Shown one piece after another: positions 41,149-48,924 of a stretch of 64,000 nucleotides of DNA. The notes below the pieces were generated by a model. It worked only from the letters and a program-made list of their open reading frames with translations, made no database searches and had not been told where the DNA came from. Every line of letters starts with the position of its first letter. Position 1 is the first letter of the stretch. A program made the translations under genes and the position numbers. Source of the DNA: DATGPD01 sp041398565 (lineage in GTDB: Bacteria; Planctomycetota; UBA1135; UBA2386); the NCBI GenBank assembly GCA_041398565.1, contig JAWKUN010000002.1:1984001-2048000 (forward strand). The letters run 5' to 3'.

Positions 41149-41296
41149 GGCGCTTCGCGCCGACCAGAGAGGGGCCCCGGCCCCTTTGTTGCCGGGGCTT
41201 CCAGTGCCGCTGGAAGTGGGCGAGTTCAGCGCCTTGGCAGCGGAACGACATCGCCGAATTCGCGCGTGGCGCGAGGATTCGCGGCACTTGCAGCTC
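41149..41296 (-). repeat. Inverted, diverged copy of the dispersed repeat
   Basis: Read on the minus strand it starts GAGCTGCAAGTGCCGCGAAT and contains AATTCGGCGATGTCGTTCCG and a GGTCGGCGCGAAGCGCCGG hairpin. The terminal GAGCTGCAAG is a perfect inverted match to 40611-40620, so the whole 40611-41296 block is bounded by inverted ends. The outer end overlaps the TGA stop (41295-41297) of the minus-strand gene. It resembles the copy at 60103 more than its neighbours. Confidence 0.8.
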
Positions 41297-42947
41297 AGCG
41301 CCGCCCCGTTGGCGGCGGTACGTCCTCGCTGCGTAGCGCCAGCTCCGCCGTCGAGCCGGCCAGCACGCCGTGCAGCTTGGCCGAGTACGTGATGCCGTCG
41401 ACCTGCGCCGTGGCAAAGAGCGTGTAGCGGCCACCGGGTTCGAGACCGCCGAAGGCGAACGCACCGTCGGCGGCGACGTGGCCGCCCCGCGGCGGCTGGC
41501 GCAGCACAGCGGTCGGGTCGCGCAGGCTCAGCTCGACGGTCAGACCGAGTGGTAGCGGCGCCCCGTCCAGGGTGACCCGGCCGCTGAGCCGAGCTCCGAT
41601 CTCGGCCTGCACGGTGACCGTGCCGTGGCGGCGGTCGAGGTCGATGTCGAGCGGCGGGGCGATGTGCTCCCTTGCGAGCAGCTCGAGAGTGCACGGTGCG
41701 CGAGGCAGGTCGTGGAAGGTCGCCAGGCCCCGTGCGTCGGTGATAGCCGAGCGCAGCACGTGCGGCGCCGCGCCGCGGATCGAAACGATCGCGTCGGCAA
41801 TCGCCCCTCGGGCGTCGACGACGCGCACAGTGAGCGCCGCAGCTGCTGCAGCAATCTGGAGGTCGCCGCCGGCCGGCACCAACGCGCCGATGGCGTGGCC
41901 CTCGGCGAGGAGCACCAGTTGCGTTGGCACGTCCACCGCGGGCACCTGCACCGTGCACACGCCCGCATCGGTGACGACGGTCGGGGACAGCGCGAGGCAG
42001 CGCACCGTGGCGCCGTCGTCGATCAGGGTCGCGACTTGTCCACGTACCGGCGCGGCCACGGTCCGGCACACCCACGTCACGGGCGGCACGTCGACGCGGC
42101 TCGTGGTAGCGGTGCACACGCTCGCGTGCAAAGCGTCGGCGCGGTCGGGCCCGCGCGTGCGCACTGTCAGGCGATGGGCACGTTCGCCGCGCGCCGGAGC
42201 CCAGACGGTCACCCGTCCGCGGGCGTCCGGCGTGAGCGCTGCCTCGTGCCAGCAGTCCACGACGACCTCGCCGACGTCGTCGCCGGTCACGTGTACGAGG
42301 AACGGGGCAGCGCTGCCGCGGAACAGAGCCACGCTCGCTCCCGAGAGCAGCTCGACGCGGTGTTCGTCGAAGCCATCGGCGAAGCGAACGAGGGTGCGGT
42401 AGGCGCCGGCGGGCAGGTGCAGGCGGTCGCCTGCGAAGAAGCCGAGTGACGGTCCGGCCTCGCAATGGACGTATGCGCCGAGCGCACGTGGGGGCAGGGT
42501 CACCTCGCCGAGCGGGGTGGCGCAGAGCCGGAGCGGTGCGCCGGGCGAGGCGAAGACCGGCGCGACGCCGACACCATCGCCGCGCACTTCGATCCACGCC
42601 GTCGAGGCGAGCGGCAGGTGGAAGTTGCCGCGGGCGTCCGTCGTCGCGGTGTGCCGTTCGGGCGACGGGAGCGCGTCCTCGAGTCCGGCGACGTCGTGCC
42701 CGCGCGGCGACCGCCAGGCGACGACCTCGGCTCCGGCAAGGGCAGAACCGTCGGCGCGGAGGACGAGGCCGAGCAGGGCAGGCTCTGAGTTGTCCTGCCT
42801 CGAGACGGCTCCGCCATCCCGCGCGAAGGCCGCCGGTCGCTCGGCCTGGGCCCGCAGCCCAGCACCGGGCGCGAGCGCCCAGAGCCAGGCCGAGACGGAC
42901 GCCACACCGGGCCAAGTCACGGCGCGAGGGTGCCAATGCCGATCCAT
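41295..42947 (-). CDS. Secreted carboxypeptidase-regulatory-like domain protein
   Basis: A 550-residue exported protein (553 if the ATG at 42956 is used). A signal-like stretch near the N terminus (VASVSAWLWALAPGAGLRAQ) is followed by beta-sandwich repeats of the CarboxypepD_reg/Cna-B kind: LLGLVLRADGSALAGAEVVA, TVRVVDARGAIADAIVSIRG with DARGLATFHDLP, and LSGRVTLDGAPLPLGLTVEL ending FGGLEPGGRYTLF. These non-catalytic domains are often surface scaffolds. The stop codon lies at the edge of the repeat element. The start is nearly back to back with the divergent gene at 42955 and there is no room for a promoter between them, so both starts need caution. Confidence 0.75.
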   Translation of the reverse strand: MDRHWHPRAVTWPGVASVSAWLWALAPGAGLRAQAERPAAFARDGGAVSRQDNSEPALLGLVLRADGSALAGAEVVAWRSPRGHDVAGLEDALPSPERHTATTDARGNFHLPLASTAWIEVRGDGVGVAPVFASPGAPLRLCATPLGEVTLPPRALGAYVHCEAGPSLGFFAGDRLHLPAGAYRTLVRFADGFDEHRVELLSGASVALFRGSAAPFLVHVTGDDVGEVVVDCWHEAALTPDARGRVTVWAPARGERAHRLTVRTRGPDRADALHASVCTATTSRVDVPPVTWVCRTVAAPVRGQVATLIDDGATVRCLALSPTVVTDAGVCTVQVPAVDVPTQLVLLAEGHAIGALVPAGGDLQIAAAAAALTVRVVDARGAIADAIVSIRGAAPHVLRSAITDARGLATFHDLPRAPCTLELLAREHIAPPLDIDLDRRHGTVTVQAEIGARLSGRVTLDGAPLPLGLTVELSLRDPTAVLRQPPRGGHVAADGAFAFGGLEPGGRYTLFATAQVDGITYSAKLHGVLAGSTAELALRSEDVPPPTGRR

Positions 42948-42954
42948 GGGGAGC

Positions 42955-44541
42955 ATGAGACTGGCCTACGGGAACGAGGGGAAGGGGCGGTGGTTCGCCA
43001 GCGCCTGGCGCGCGTTGACCCTTTCGAGCGCGATCGCGGTCGCGCCGCGGGCACAGACCCGCGCTTCCGAGGAGGTGACCCTCTGCGGGCAGGTGGTGGT
43101 GGCCGACGGCGCGCCTGCGGGCGCGGTGGAGGTGGCGTTCCACTACCGGTCGTCGGCCGGCGTGCCGTGGCTGCGCTCCGCCGTCGAGCAGGTGGAGGTG
43201 GTGAAGGGCCGCAGCGACAACGACGGGAACTTCGTCCTGTGTGTGCCGGCGCAGGTCGCCGGCACCTGCGTGGCCTGGCGCGATCAGCTCCGCGGGGCGG
43301 CCCTCGGGGTGGTGGGGGGCGACCGCGTGCGCGTGTGCCTGGCGCGCGCGGCAGCGCGGACGTTCGAACTCGATGGCGCGGGCGACGCGACGCTGGACGT
43401 GGTGTTCGAGGCGGTGACACCGCTGGCGCCGGCTCGCGTGAGCGCCGGGGGGGGCCGGCTTTCGGTGCCGAGTTGGCCGGGCATCGGTGCGGTGGTGTTG
43501 CTTCCGCAGGGTCGGTTGACACGGGGCGGCCGGATGCCGTGGTTCGGTGCCTCGGGTGCCGACCGGCGGCGCGTGCGCACCCACGAGGCAGGTTGCGCGG
43601 CGCTGGACCTGGCCTGGGCGGCCCCGCTCGAGCTGCCCGTCGCCGTGTGGCGTGGAACCACGCGCTTGCCTGTCGCCGGCGATCTCCTTTGGCGTGGCCA
43701 GCTGCGGGGAGGACAGCCGTTCGTGGCGCGCGGGACGGAAGTGATGCGTGCCCCTTGCGCCACGCCGCGTCGCCTGGGCGCATCCGGCCGCGACGCGGTC
43801 GTGGCGGTCGGGAACGTCGAGGTCGACGTCGGCGACGACTCGCTGGTGTTCACCGTCGCCGAGGCCCTGGGGCGCGATGGGGAAGCCTTCGTCGTTCCGG
43901 GTTGGCTGCCGGCCGACGCGCTCCTCTTGGCCCGCAATGCTGACGGTTGGTGCGTCCTCGGCGAGGGCGCGGGGGACGGCGGCCATCTGACCGTCACTGT
44001 GCGCGGCGACGACCGTGAACCGGTGGCCGGAGCGGTTGTGCGTGTGCGTCCGCACTCGAGCCGGCCGCGCGAGCCCTGGCATGGCTTTCCTGGCCTGGAG
44101 CTGGTGACCGACCGGAGCGGGGACGGGACGCTGCCGGTGCGCCTGGCCGGCGGCGAGTACGAGTGGATCGTCATGGCGCCGGACGGCCGCTCGGCGCACG
44201 GCCGGACCTCGGTCGTCGGCGGCGACGTCACGTTGCCCGTGGAGTTGACGGCGGGCGGCGCGGTGCGCGGCCTCGTCGTGGACGCCGACGGCGAACCGAT
44301 CGCCGGGCTCATGGTCGAACTGCACGGCGGTGACGGCGACGAGGCTCTGAGCTTCGGCTGGCCCGAGCATCGCACCCACACGGGTGCCGACGGCGAGTTC
44401 TGCCTGCGCGGCCTGCGCGTCGACCATCCCTACGAGCTGGTGTGCGGCAGCGCCGCGTGGGGAGAGGTGACGGCGGATGGCGTGCGCGCAGGCCAGGATC
44501 GGCTGGCGCTGCAGTTGCGTCCGCCGGCGGCGCCGCGCTGA
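42955..44541 (+). CDS. Secreted carboxypeptidase-regulatory-like domain protein
   Basis: A 528-residue protein, the divergent companion of the 41295-42947 gene and similar in style. The N terminus (RWFASAWRALTLSSAIAVAP) is a weak signal sequence. It is followed by beta-sandwich repeats such as TLCGQVVVADGAPAGAVEVA, LTVTVRGDDREPVAGAVVRV and VRGLVVDADGEPIAGLMVEL with GADGEFCLRGLRVDHPYEL, each following the G.V.d..G.p..GA.V pattern. No catalytic motif. An alternative in-frame ATG at 42946 adds three residues and would overlap the divergent start codon. Likely a surface or periplasmic structural protein. Confidence 0.72.
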   Translation: MRLAYGNEGKGRWFASAWRALTLSSAIAVAPRAQTRASEEVTLCGQVVVADGAPAGAVEVAFHYRSSAGVPWLRSAVEQVEVVKGRSDNDGNFVLCVPAQVAGTCVAWRDQLRGAALGVVGGDRVRVCLARAAARTFELDGAGDATLDVVFEAVTPLAPARVSAGGGRLSVPSWPGIGAVVLLPQGRLTRGGRMPWFGASGADRRRVRTHEAGCAALDLAWAAPLELPVAVWRGTTRLPVAGDLLWRGQLRGGQPFVARGTEVMRAPCATPRRLGASGRDAVVAVGNVEVDVGDDSLVFTVAEALGRDGEAFVVPGWLPADALLLARNADGWCVLGEGAGDGGHLTVTVRGDDREPVAGAVVRVRPHSSRPREPWHGFPGLELVTDRSGDGTLPVRLAGGEYEWIVMAPDGRSAHGRTSVVGGDVTLPVELTAGGAVRGLVVDADGEPIAGLMVELHGGDGDEALSFGWPEHRTHTGADGEFCLRGLRVDHPYELVCGSAAWGEVTADGVRAGQDRLALQLRPPAAPR

Positions 44542-44936
44542 CGCCGCGACCCGGGCCGCTCGGTTGCTGCGCGTGCTCGACTCGGCGACCAGGCGGTGGT
44601 CTCTTGCCTCGGCAGCCTGCTGTCGCCGACGGTGCCCGTGCTCGACCGGAGTCAATCAGCACGCGCACCGCGGATCGATCGATTGCCGCTCCTCCGCTTT
44701 CCACTGTCGCGCATGTGCGACACGTTCGTCGTCGAGCTCGAGGGTCGCATGGAGCCTTTCGCGAAACCGAACGACTCGCGTGCGGGTCCCGGCCAACGCT
44801 GCGCATGCAGCGAAACTTCGCTCGGCCACCGACCTAGTGGTGGGCCATCGGTGACGGAACTCCGTTACCCCGTTCACTTGTCTCGGTCCCTCTGCCTGCA
44901 GGGGTTCAGGACGCTGCCGCACTCGCACACGGAAGC
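44542..44936. other. Intergenic region with a small hairpin
   Basis: Nearly 400 bp without a credible gene. GTGACGG, AACT, CCGTTAC (44851-44868) forms a 7-bp hairpin with one G-T pair about 70 bp before the next start; it could be an operator or leader structure. No tRNA-like cloverleaf and no clear promoter hexamers. Confidence 0.35.
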
Positions 44937-47162
44937 ATGAAGCCAGAAACCCTGCCGGGCGTCGCGAGTGTGACGTTCGTAGTCCTTCTTGCCACGGGCC
45001 TCTCGGCCCAGATTCGCTCGTCCTCGTACGTCGACCCGGAAGGACAGCCCCACTCCTACCAGGCGGTCGAAGTCGTCGGTGGGATCACGCACGCCGACGC
45101 GGTCGTGCGGGCCGCCGCGATGGGTGGCTACCTCGCCACGGCGACGACCGCGGCCGAGACGAGCGCGGTGTTCCGTGCCGCCGACGACCCGGCGCTGTGG
45201 ATCCAGGACGGCACTACTTGGCTCGGCCCATGGATCGGCGGGCTGCAGGTCGAGGGGGCGTCGGAACCAGGCGGCGGCTGGAAGTGGGGCGAGCTCGAGG
45301 AGTTCGCCTACACCGCCTGGGCACTGGGGCAACCGGACGACGACGCGGTCGCCGACCGGATGTGTCTGGGTGGCGGGCCATTTCGGGCGGGGACGTGGGC
45401 GGACGTCAACGGCAGCCGGCTGCTGGCCGGCTTCGTGGTGGAGTTCGCCGGGCCGACGGCGCTGCGCACGGTCGGACTGCGGCGACAGGAGCCTGGCTCG
45501 TTCCAGGGCTACACGCTGTTCAGCCCCCTGCAGTCCAACGCGACCTACCTCGTCGACGCGCGCGGGCGGCTCGTCAAGTCTTGGCACTCGTCCAGCCCGC
45601 CGGGAGCCTGCGTCTACCTGGAGGGGAACGGCCACCTCTTGCGCTCGGGCCAGGTCGGCAACCCCGCGTTCGCGGGTGCGGGTGGTGATGGCGGGCTCGT
45701 CGAGGAACTGGACTGGGACGGACAGAGGGTGTGGTCGTTCACCCACTCGACCGCCACGGAGGTGCTGCACCACGACGTCGAACGGCTGCCCGACGGCAAC
45801 ATCCTGATGATCGTGTGGGAGAAGATCTCGGCGGCGGATGCCATCGCTGCGGGCCGCGACCCCAGTCTCGTGCCCGCGGGCGAGCTGTGGTCGGAGAAGA
45901 TCGTCGAGATCGAGCCGACCGGTGCGTCCGGCGGCAACATCGTGTGGCAGTGGCGTGTGTTCGACCACCTCATCCAGGACGTCGACCCGACCAAGGCCAA
46001 CCACGGCGTGGTCGCCGACCATCCGGAGCGGATCGACGTGAACTACACGACGAACGCCGGTGGGGTCGACTGGCTGCACTTCAACTCCGTCGCATACAAC
46101 CAGCAGCTCGACCAGGTCGTCGTCTCATCGCGTGCATTCAGCGAGATCTGGATCCTCGACCACAGCACCACCACGGAACAGGCCGCGGGCCGGAGCGGCG
46201 GGCGTAGCGGCCGCGGCGGCGATCTGCTCTTCCGCTTTGGCAATCCGCAAGCACACCGCGCGGGCACCGAGGCCGACCGCACGCTGTATTGGCAACACGA
46301 CCCCCACTGGATTCCGCCCCACCTGCCCGGCGCCGGCCATCTGTTGGTCTTCAACAACGGCGGACGTGACCGGCCGGGCGGCCCGCACTCGACCGTCGAC
46401 GAGTACGCGCTACCGCCGGTCGACATCGGCGGCAACTACCTGCGCACGGGCGACCGGTGGGAGCCGGACCTGGTGTGGCGCTACGTCGGCAATCCGCCGA
46501 GCAGCTTCGACTCCCAGTTCGTCTCCGGCTCGCAGCGTCTGCCCAACGGCAACACCATGATCTGTGCCGGCTGGAACGGCGAGGTGTTCGAGGTCACGCC
46601 GTCGGGCCAGATCCTGTGCAGCTACGTCAACCCCATCGGGCTGAGCGGTGCCACTGCGCAGGGCGCCGCACCGACCGCCAACATGATGTTCCGCGCGCCC
46701 GTGTACCCGCCGGAGCACCCCGCCCTGCGCGGTCGCGCACTTGCGGCCGGCGATCCACTCGAATGGCAGCGCTCGGTTCTCCTCGCCGACGGCTCGACCG
46801 TGCCGCTGGCGGTCAGCCTGGGCGACGTCGTGCGCCTGGACGTACGCGCCGAGACCCACCCAGGCCTCGGCTATGTCGTGCTGGCTTCTGCCACAGAAGG
46901 TCTGACGCCCGTCGACGACCGCATGCTGCGGATCGCCTTCGACAGCGTCACGTCGGTCGCGGCCGCGGGCCTGGCGCCCTCGGTGTTCGGCAACTTCCAG
47001 GGCTTGCTCGACGCCGGCGGTCGCGCCACGGCCACCTTGGCGATCCCTTGGCTGTCCGTGTTCCGCGGTCTGACGTTCCTCCACGCGTTCGTGGTGGTCG
47101 ACGAACACGCACCCACCGGAGTCGCACTGGTCTCCAACACCGTTTCGGTGACGATCAGGTAG
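44937..47162 (+). CDS. Secreted arylsulfotransferase-like protein with N-terminal lectin-like domain
   Basis: A 741-residue exported protein; GGAAG lies just before ATG 44937. The signal peptide ends near residue 24 (VVLLATGLSAQ). Residues about 25-170 look like a C-type lectin-like domain (THADAVVRAAAMGGYLAT ... WIGGLQVEGASEPGGGWKWG ... WADVNGSRLLAGFVVEF). Residues about 190-600 form an arylsulfotransferase (ASST) type propeller: GYTLFSPLQSNATYLVDARG, HHDVERLPDGNILMIVWE, WLHFNSVAYNQQLDQVVVS, HDPHWIPPHLPGAGHLLVFN and SGSQRLPNGNTMICAGWNG, with His residues in the usual places. ASSTs move sulfate between phenolic compounds. A C-terminal Ig-like tail ends SNTVSVTIR. The fusion suggests a surface enzyme targeted to carbohydrate. 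Confidence 0.83.
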   Translation: MKPETLPGVASVTFVVLLATGLSAQIRSSSYVDPEGQPHSYQAVEVVGGITHADAVVRAAAMGGYLATATTAAETSAVFRAADDPALWIQDGTTWLGPWIGGLQVEGASEPGGGWKWGELEEFAYTAWALGQPDDDAVADRMCLGGGPFRAGTWADVNGSRLLAGFVVEFAGPTALRTVGLRRQEPGSFQGYTLFSPLQSNATYLVDARGRLVKSWHSSSPPGACVYLEGNGHLLRSGQVGNPAFAGAGGDGGLVEELDWDGQRVWSFTHSTATEVLHHDVERLPDGNILMIVWEKISAADAIAAGRDPSLVPAGELWSEKIVEIEPTGASGGNIVWQWRVFDHLIQDVDPTKANHGVVADHPERIDVNYTTNAGGVDWLHFNSVAYNQQLDQVVVSSRAFSEIWILDHSTTTEQAAGRSGGRSGRGGDLLFRFGNPQAHRAGTEADRTLYWQHDPHWIPPHLPGAGHLLVFNNGGRDRPGGPHSTVDEYALPPVDIGGNYLRTGDRWEPDLVWRYVGNPPSSFDSQFVSGSQRLPNGNTMICAGWNGEVFEVTPSGQILCSYVNPIGLSGATAQGAAPTANMMFRAPVYPPEHPALRGRALAAGDPLEWQRSVLLADGSTVPLAVSLGDVVRLDVRAETHPGLGYVVLASATEGLTPVDDRMLRIAFDSVTSVAAAGLAPSVFGNFQGLLDAGGRATATLAIPWLSVFRGLTFLHAFVVVDEHAPTGVALVSNTVSVTIR

Positions 47163-47334
47163 TCCGCGGTCGGCTTCCCGATCGCAGGTGGCTTCCCGTG
47201 ATCGCACGCGCGTGGACGGCGGCGCCGTCGTGTTGGGCAAGCAGCGGCACAGAACCGCGATGTCGTCGACGCCTGCATCCTGGACGAACCCGCGACGCCC
47301 CGCACCACTGCGGCGAGGCTGCGCGTCGGCATGG

Positions 47335-47352
47335 CCCGGCCGCTCGGCCGGG
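47335..47352. terminator. Hairpin between convergent genes
   Basis: CCCGGCC, loop GCTC, GGCCGGG: a perfect 7-bp stem 7 bp beyond the stop of the minus-strand hydrolase gene and within the 196-bp convergent gap. No T-tract. Confidence 0.4.
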
Positions 47353-47358
47353 CGACGG

Positions 47359-48744
47359 CTATCGGAAGTCGTCGAGGATCTCCTTGGCGACGTTCGACAT
47401 CGACACCGTGCTCACGTCGGCGTTGGCCAGGATCACGACCGCGGAGTTGCGCTCGGGCCGCAACACGAAGGCGCTGGCGTAGCCAGGCCGACTGCCGCCG
47501 TGCCCCACCTGGTTCACCGGGCGGCCGGGCAAGCTGTCGGTGAAGAAGCCGAGCCCGTAGTAGCTCTCGTAGGGGCAGCCGGTGCCGCACCCGAGATCGA
47601 CGTGCGCCTGCCACAGCTCGCGGATCCCCGCCTGCGACACGATGCCGCCCGGTGCGTGGTAGCTGGCGAGCAGTGCCTCGGCGAAGTGCGCCAGGTCGAC
47701 CGCCGACGCGATCACGCCGCCGGGGGGGTCGCGGGGCTCGGCGCCGGCTTCGTCCAGATGGTAGGCCTGCCAGGTGTACGAGCTCTGGCCGTAGACGTCG
47801 GGACTGCTGTAGAAGTTGTCGACGCAGCGCGGGTCGGTCGGCGTCACCAGGTTGATGTACGGCCCCACGTGCATCACCGCCGCCTGTGACACACCGAAGC
47901 CGGCGCCGATCGGCGAGCGAGTGGCGCGGGTGCTGTCGAAGGTGGCGGTGCACATCCCGGCGCGGTCGAACACCAACGTCTGGACGAGCTGAGCGAACGG
48001 CCGCCCGGTCTGCGTGGTGAGGTAGGCGCCCGCAAGCGAGTAGTTGAACGCCGAGTACTGGTAGCCGCCGCCGAGGTTGCCGTAGGGCGGGCTGTCGTAG
48101 TGTGGCGAAACGAGGTCGTCGGGCTCGCGCCAGAACGCACGCAGGTCGCCGCGGTAGCAGAAGAGGTGGATGGCGCCCGAGTCGACCTTGAACGCGCCCT
48201 GATGACTCAAGAGCTGACGCAAGGTGACCTGACCGTTGACCGACAGGCGCGAGGCATCGTCGGCGCTCACGTAGTCGCCGAGCGACAGCATGCGGTTCTC
48301 TTCCAGGATCTTGGCCGCCACAGCGGTCACGGACTTGGACGTCGAGCCGATGCGGTACAGGTGGTAGATGCCGGCCGGGTCGTGCACCCACTGACCACCG
48401 CCGACGTACTCGAAGGCGTCGGCGAAGTGCAGGACGCCGCTCTTGACCACCGCGAACGCCATGTGTGTGGTGAACCGGCCGTTCTGTAGCATCAGGCGCG
48501 CCACCCGCTCGCGCGCCTTGCACGCCGGCTGGGGATCGTTGTCGGGGTCCAGGTCCATGGGCGCGCAAGCCGTCCACTGGAAGGCCGGCGTGTAGCTCAG
48601 GACCGGGCACGAGTCGCCAGGGTCGTCGATGCCGTCGCGGTCGGTGTCGGTGACCGTGACCACGGGAGCGATGGCAACCTGCGCGGCGAGGGGCGCGCCT
48701 GCAAGCAGCGCCGGCGCCGTCGGGAGCATGCGGAAGGGGAGCAT
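47359..48744 (-). CDS. Exported beta-lactamase-fold serine hydrolase (class C/AmpC-like)
   Basis: A 461-residue protein; ATG 48744 gives a signal peptide (MLPTAPALLAGAPLAAQ) and homology begins soon after. A calcium-type DTDRDGIDDPGDSC segment lies near residue 35. The SxxK nucleophile motif is GSTSKSVTAVAAK; the second motif, usually YSN, reads YSAFNYSLAG, so the Asn is replaced by Ala; the third motif is HGGSRPGYAS. This fits the broad serine hydrolase group (esterases, D-aminopeptidases, PBP4*-like) rather than a true antibiotic-hydrolysing enzyme. The changed second motif could alter or weaken catalysis. Substrate unknown. Confidence 0.85.
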   Translation of the reverse strand: MLPFRMLPTAPALLAGAPLAAQVAIAPVVTVTDTDRDGIDDPGDSCPVLSYTPAFQWTACAPMDLDPDNDPQPACKARERVARLMLQNGRFTTHMAFAVVKSGVLHFADAFEYVGGGQWVHDPAGIYHLYRIGSTSKSVTAVAAKILEENRMLSLGDYVSADDASRLSVNGQVTLRQLLSHQGAFKVDSGAIHLFCYRGDLRAFWREPDDLVSPHYDSPPYGNLGGGYQYSAFNYSLAGAYLTTQTGRPFAQLVQTLVFDRAGMCTATFDSTRATRSPIGAGFGVSQAAVMHVGPYINLVTPTDPRCVDNFYSSPDVYGQSSYTWQAYHLDEAGAEPRDPPGGVIASAVDLAHFAEALLASYHAPGGIVSQAGIRELWQAHVDLGCGTGCPYESYYGLGFFTDSLPGRPVNQVGHGGSRPGYASAFVLRPERNSAVVILANADVSTVSMSNVAKEILDDFR

Positions 48745-48924
48745 GGTGAGCCTCGCGCGGTGGTTGGGGCAGGGCAGTGGTCCGAGACACCGTAGCGCGA
48801 TCGTCGCCGTCCGGCCAGGGCGGGACCGAGGCTCGGCGGAGCGATGGATCGACGCACTTGGTCCTCGACCTGGCACCCTGTTCGAGCGGCTGGCCGACGA
48901 CGACCGGCCTGCGCGGGCAGGACC

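Noticed and set aside
40405..41464. Several 60-340-codon frames across the repeat array on both strands
   Set aside because: They consist of the same translated repeat two or three times, have no Shine-Dalgarno or domain, and occur on both strands.
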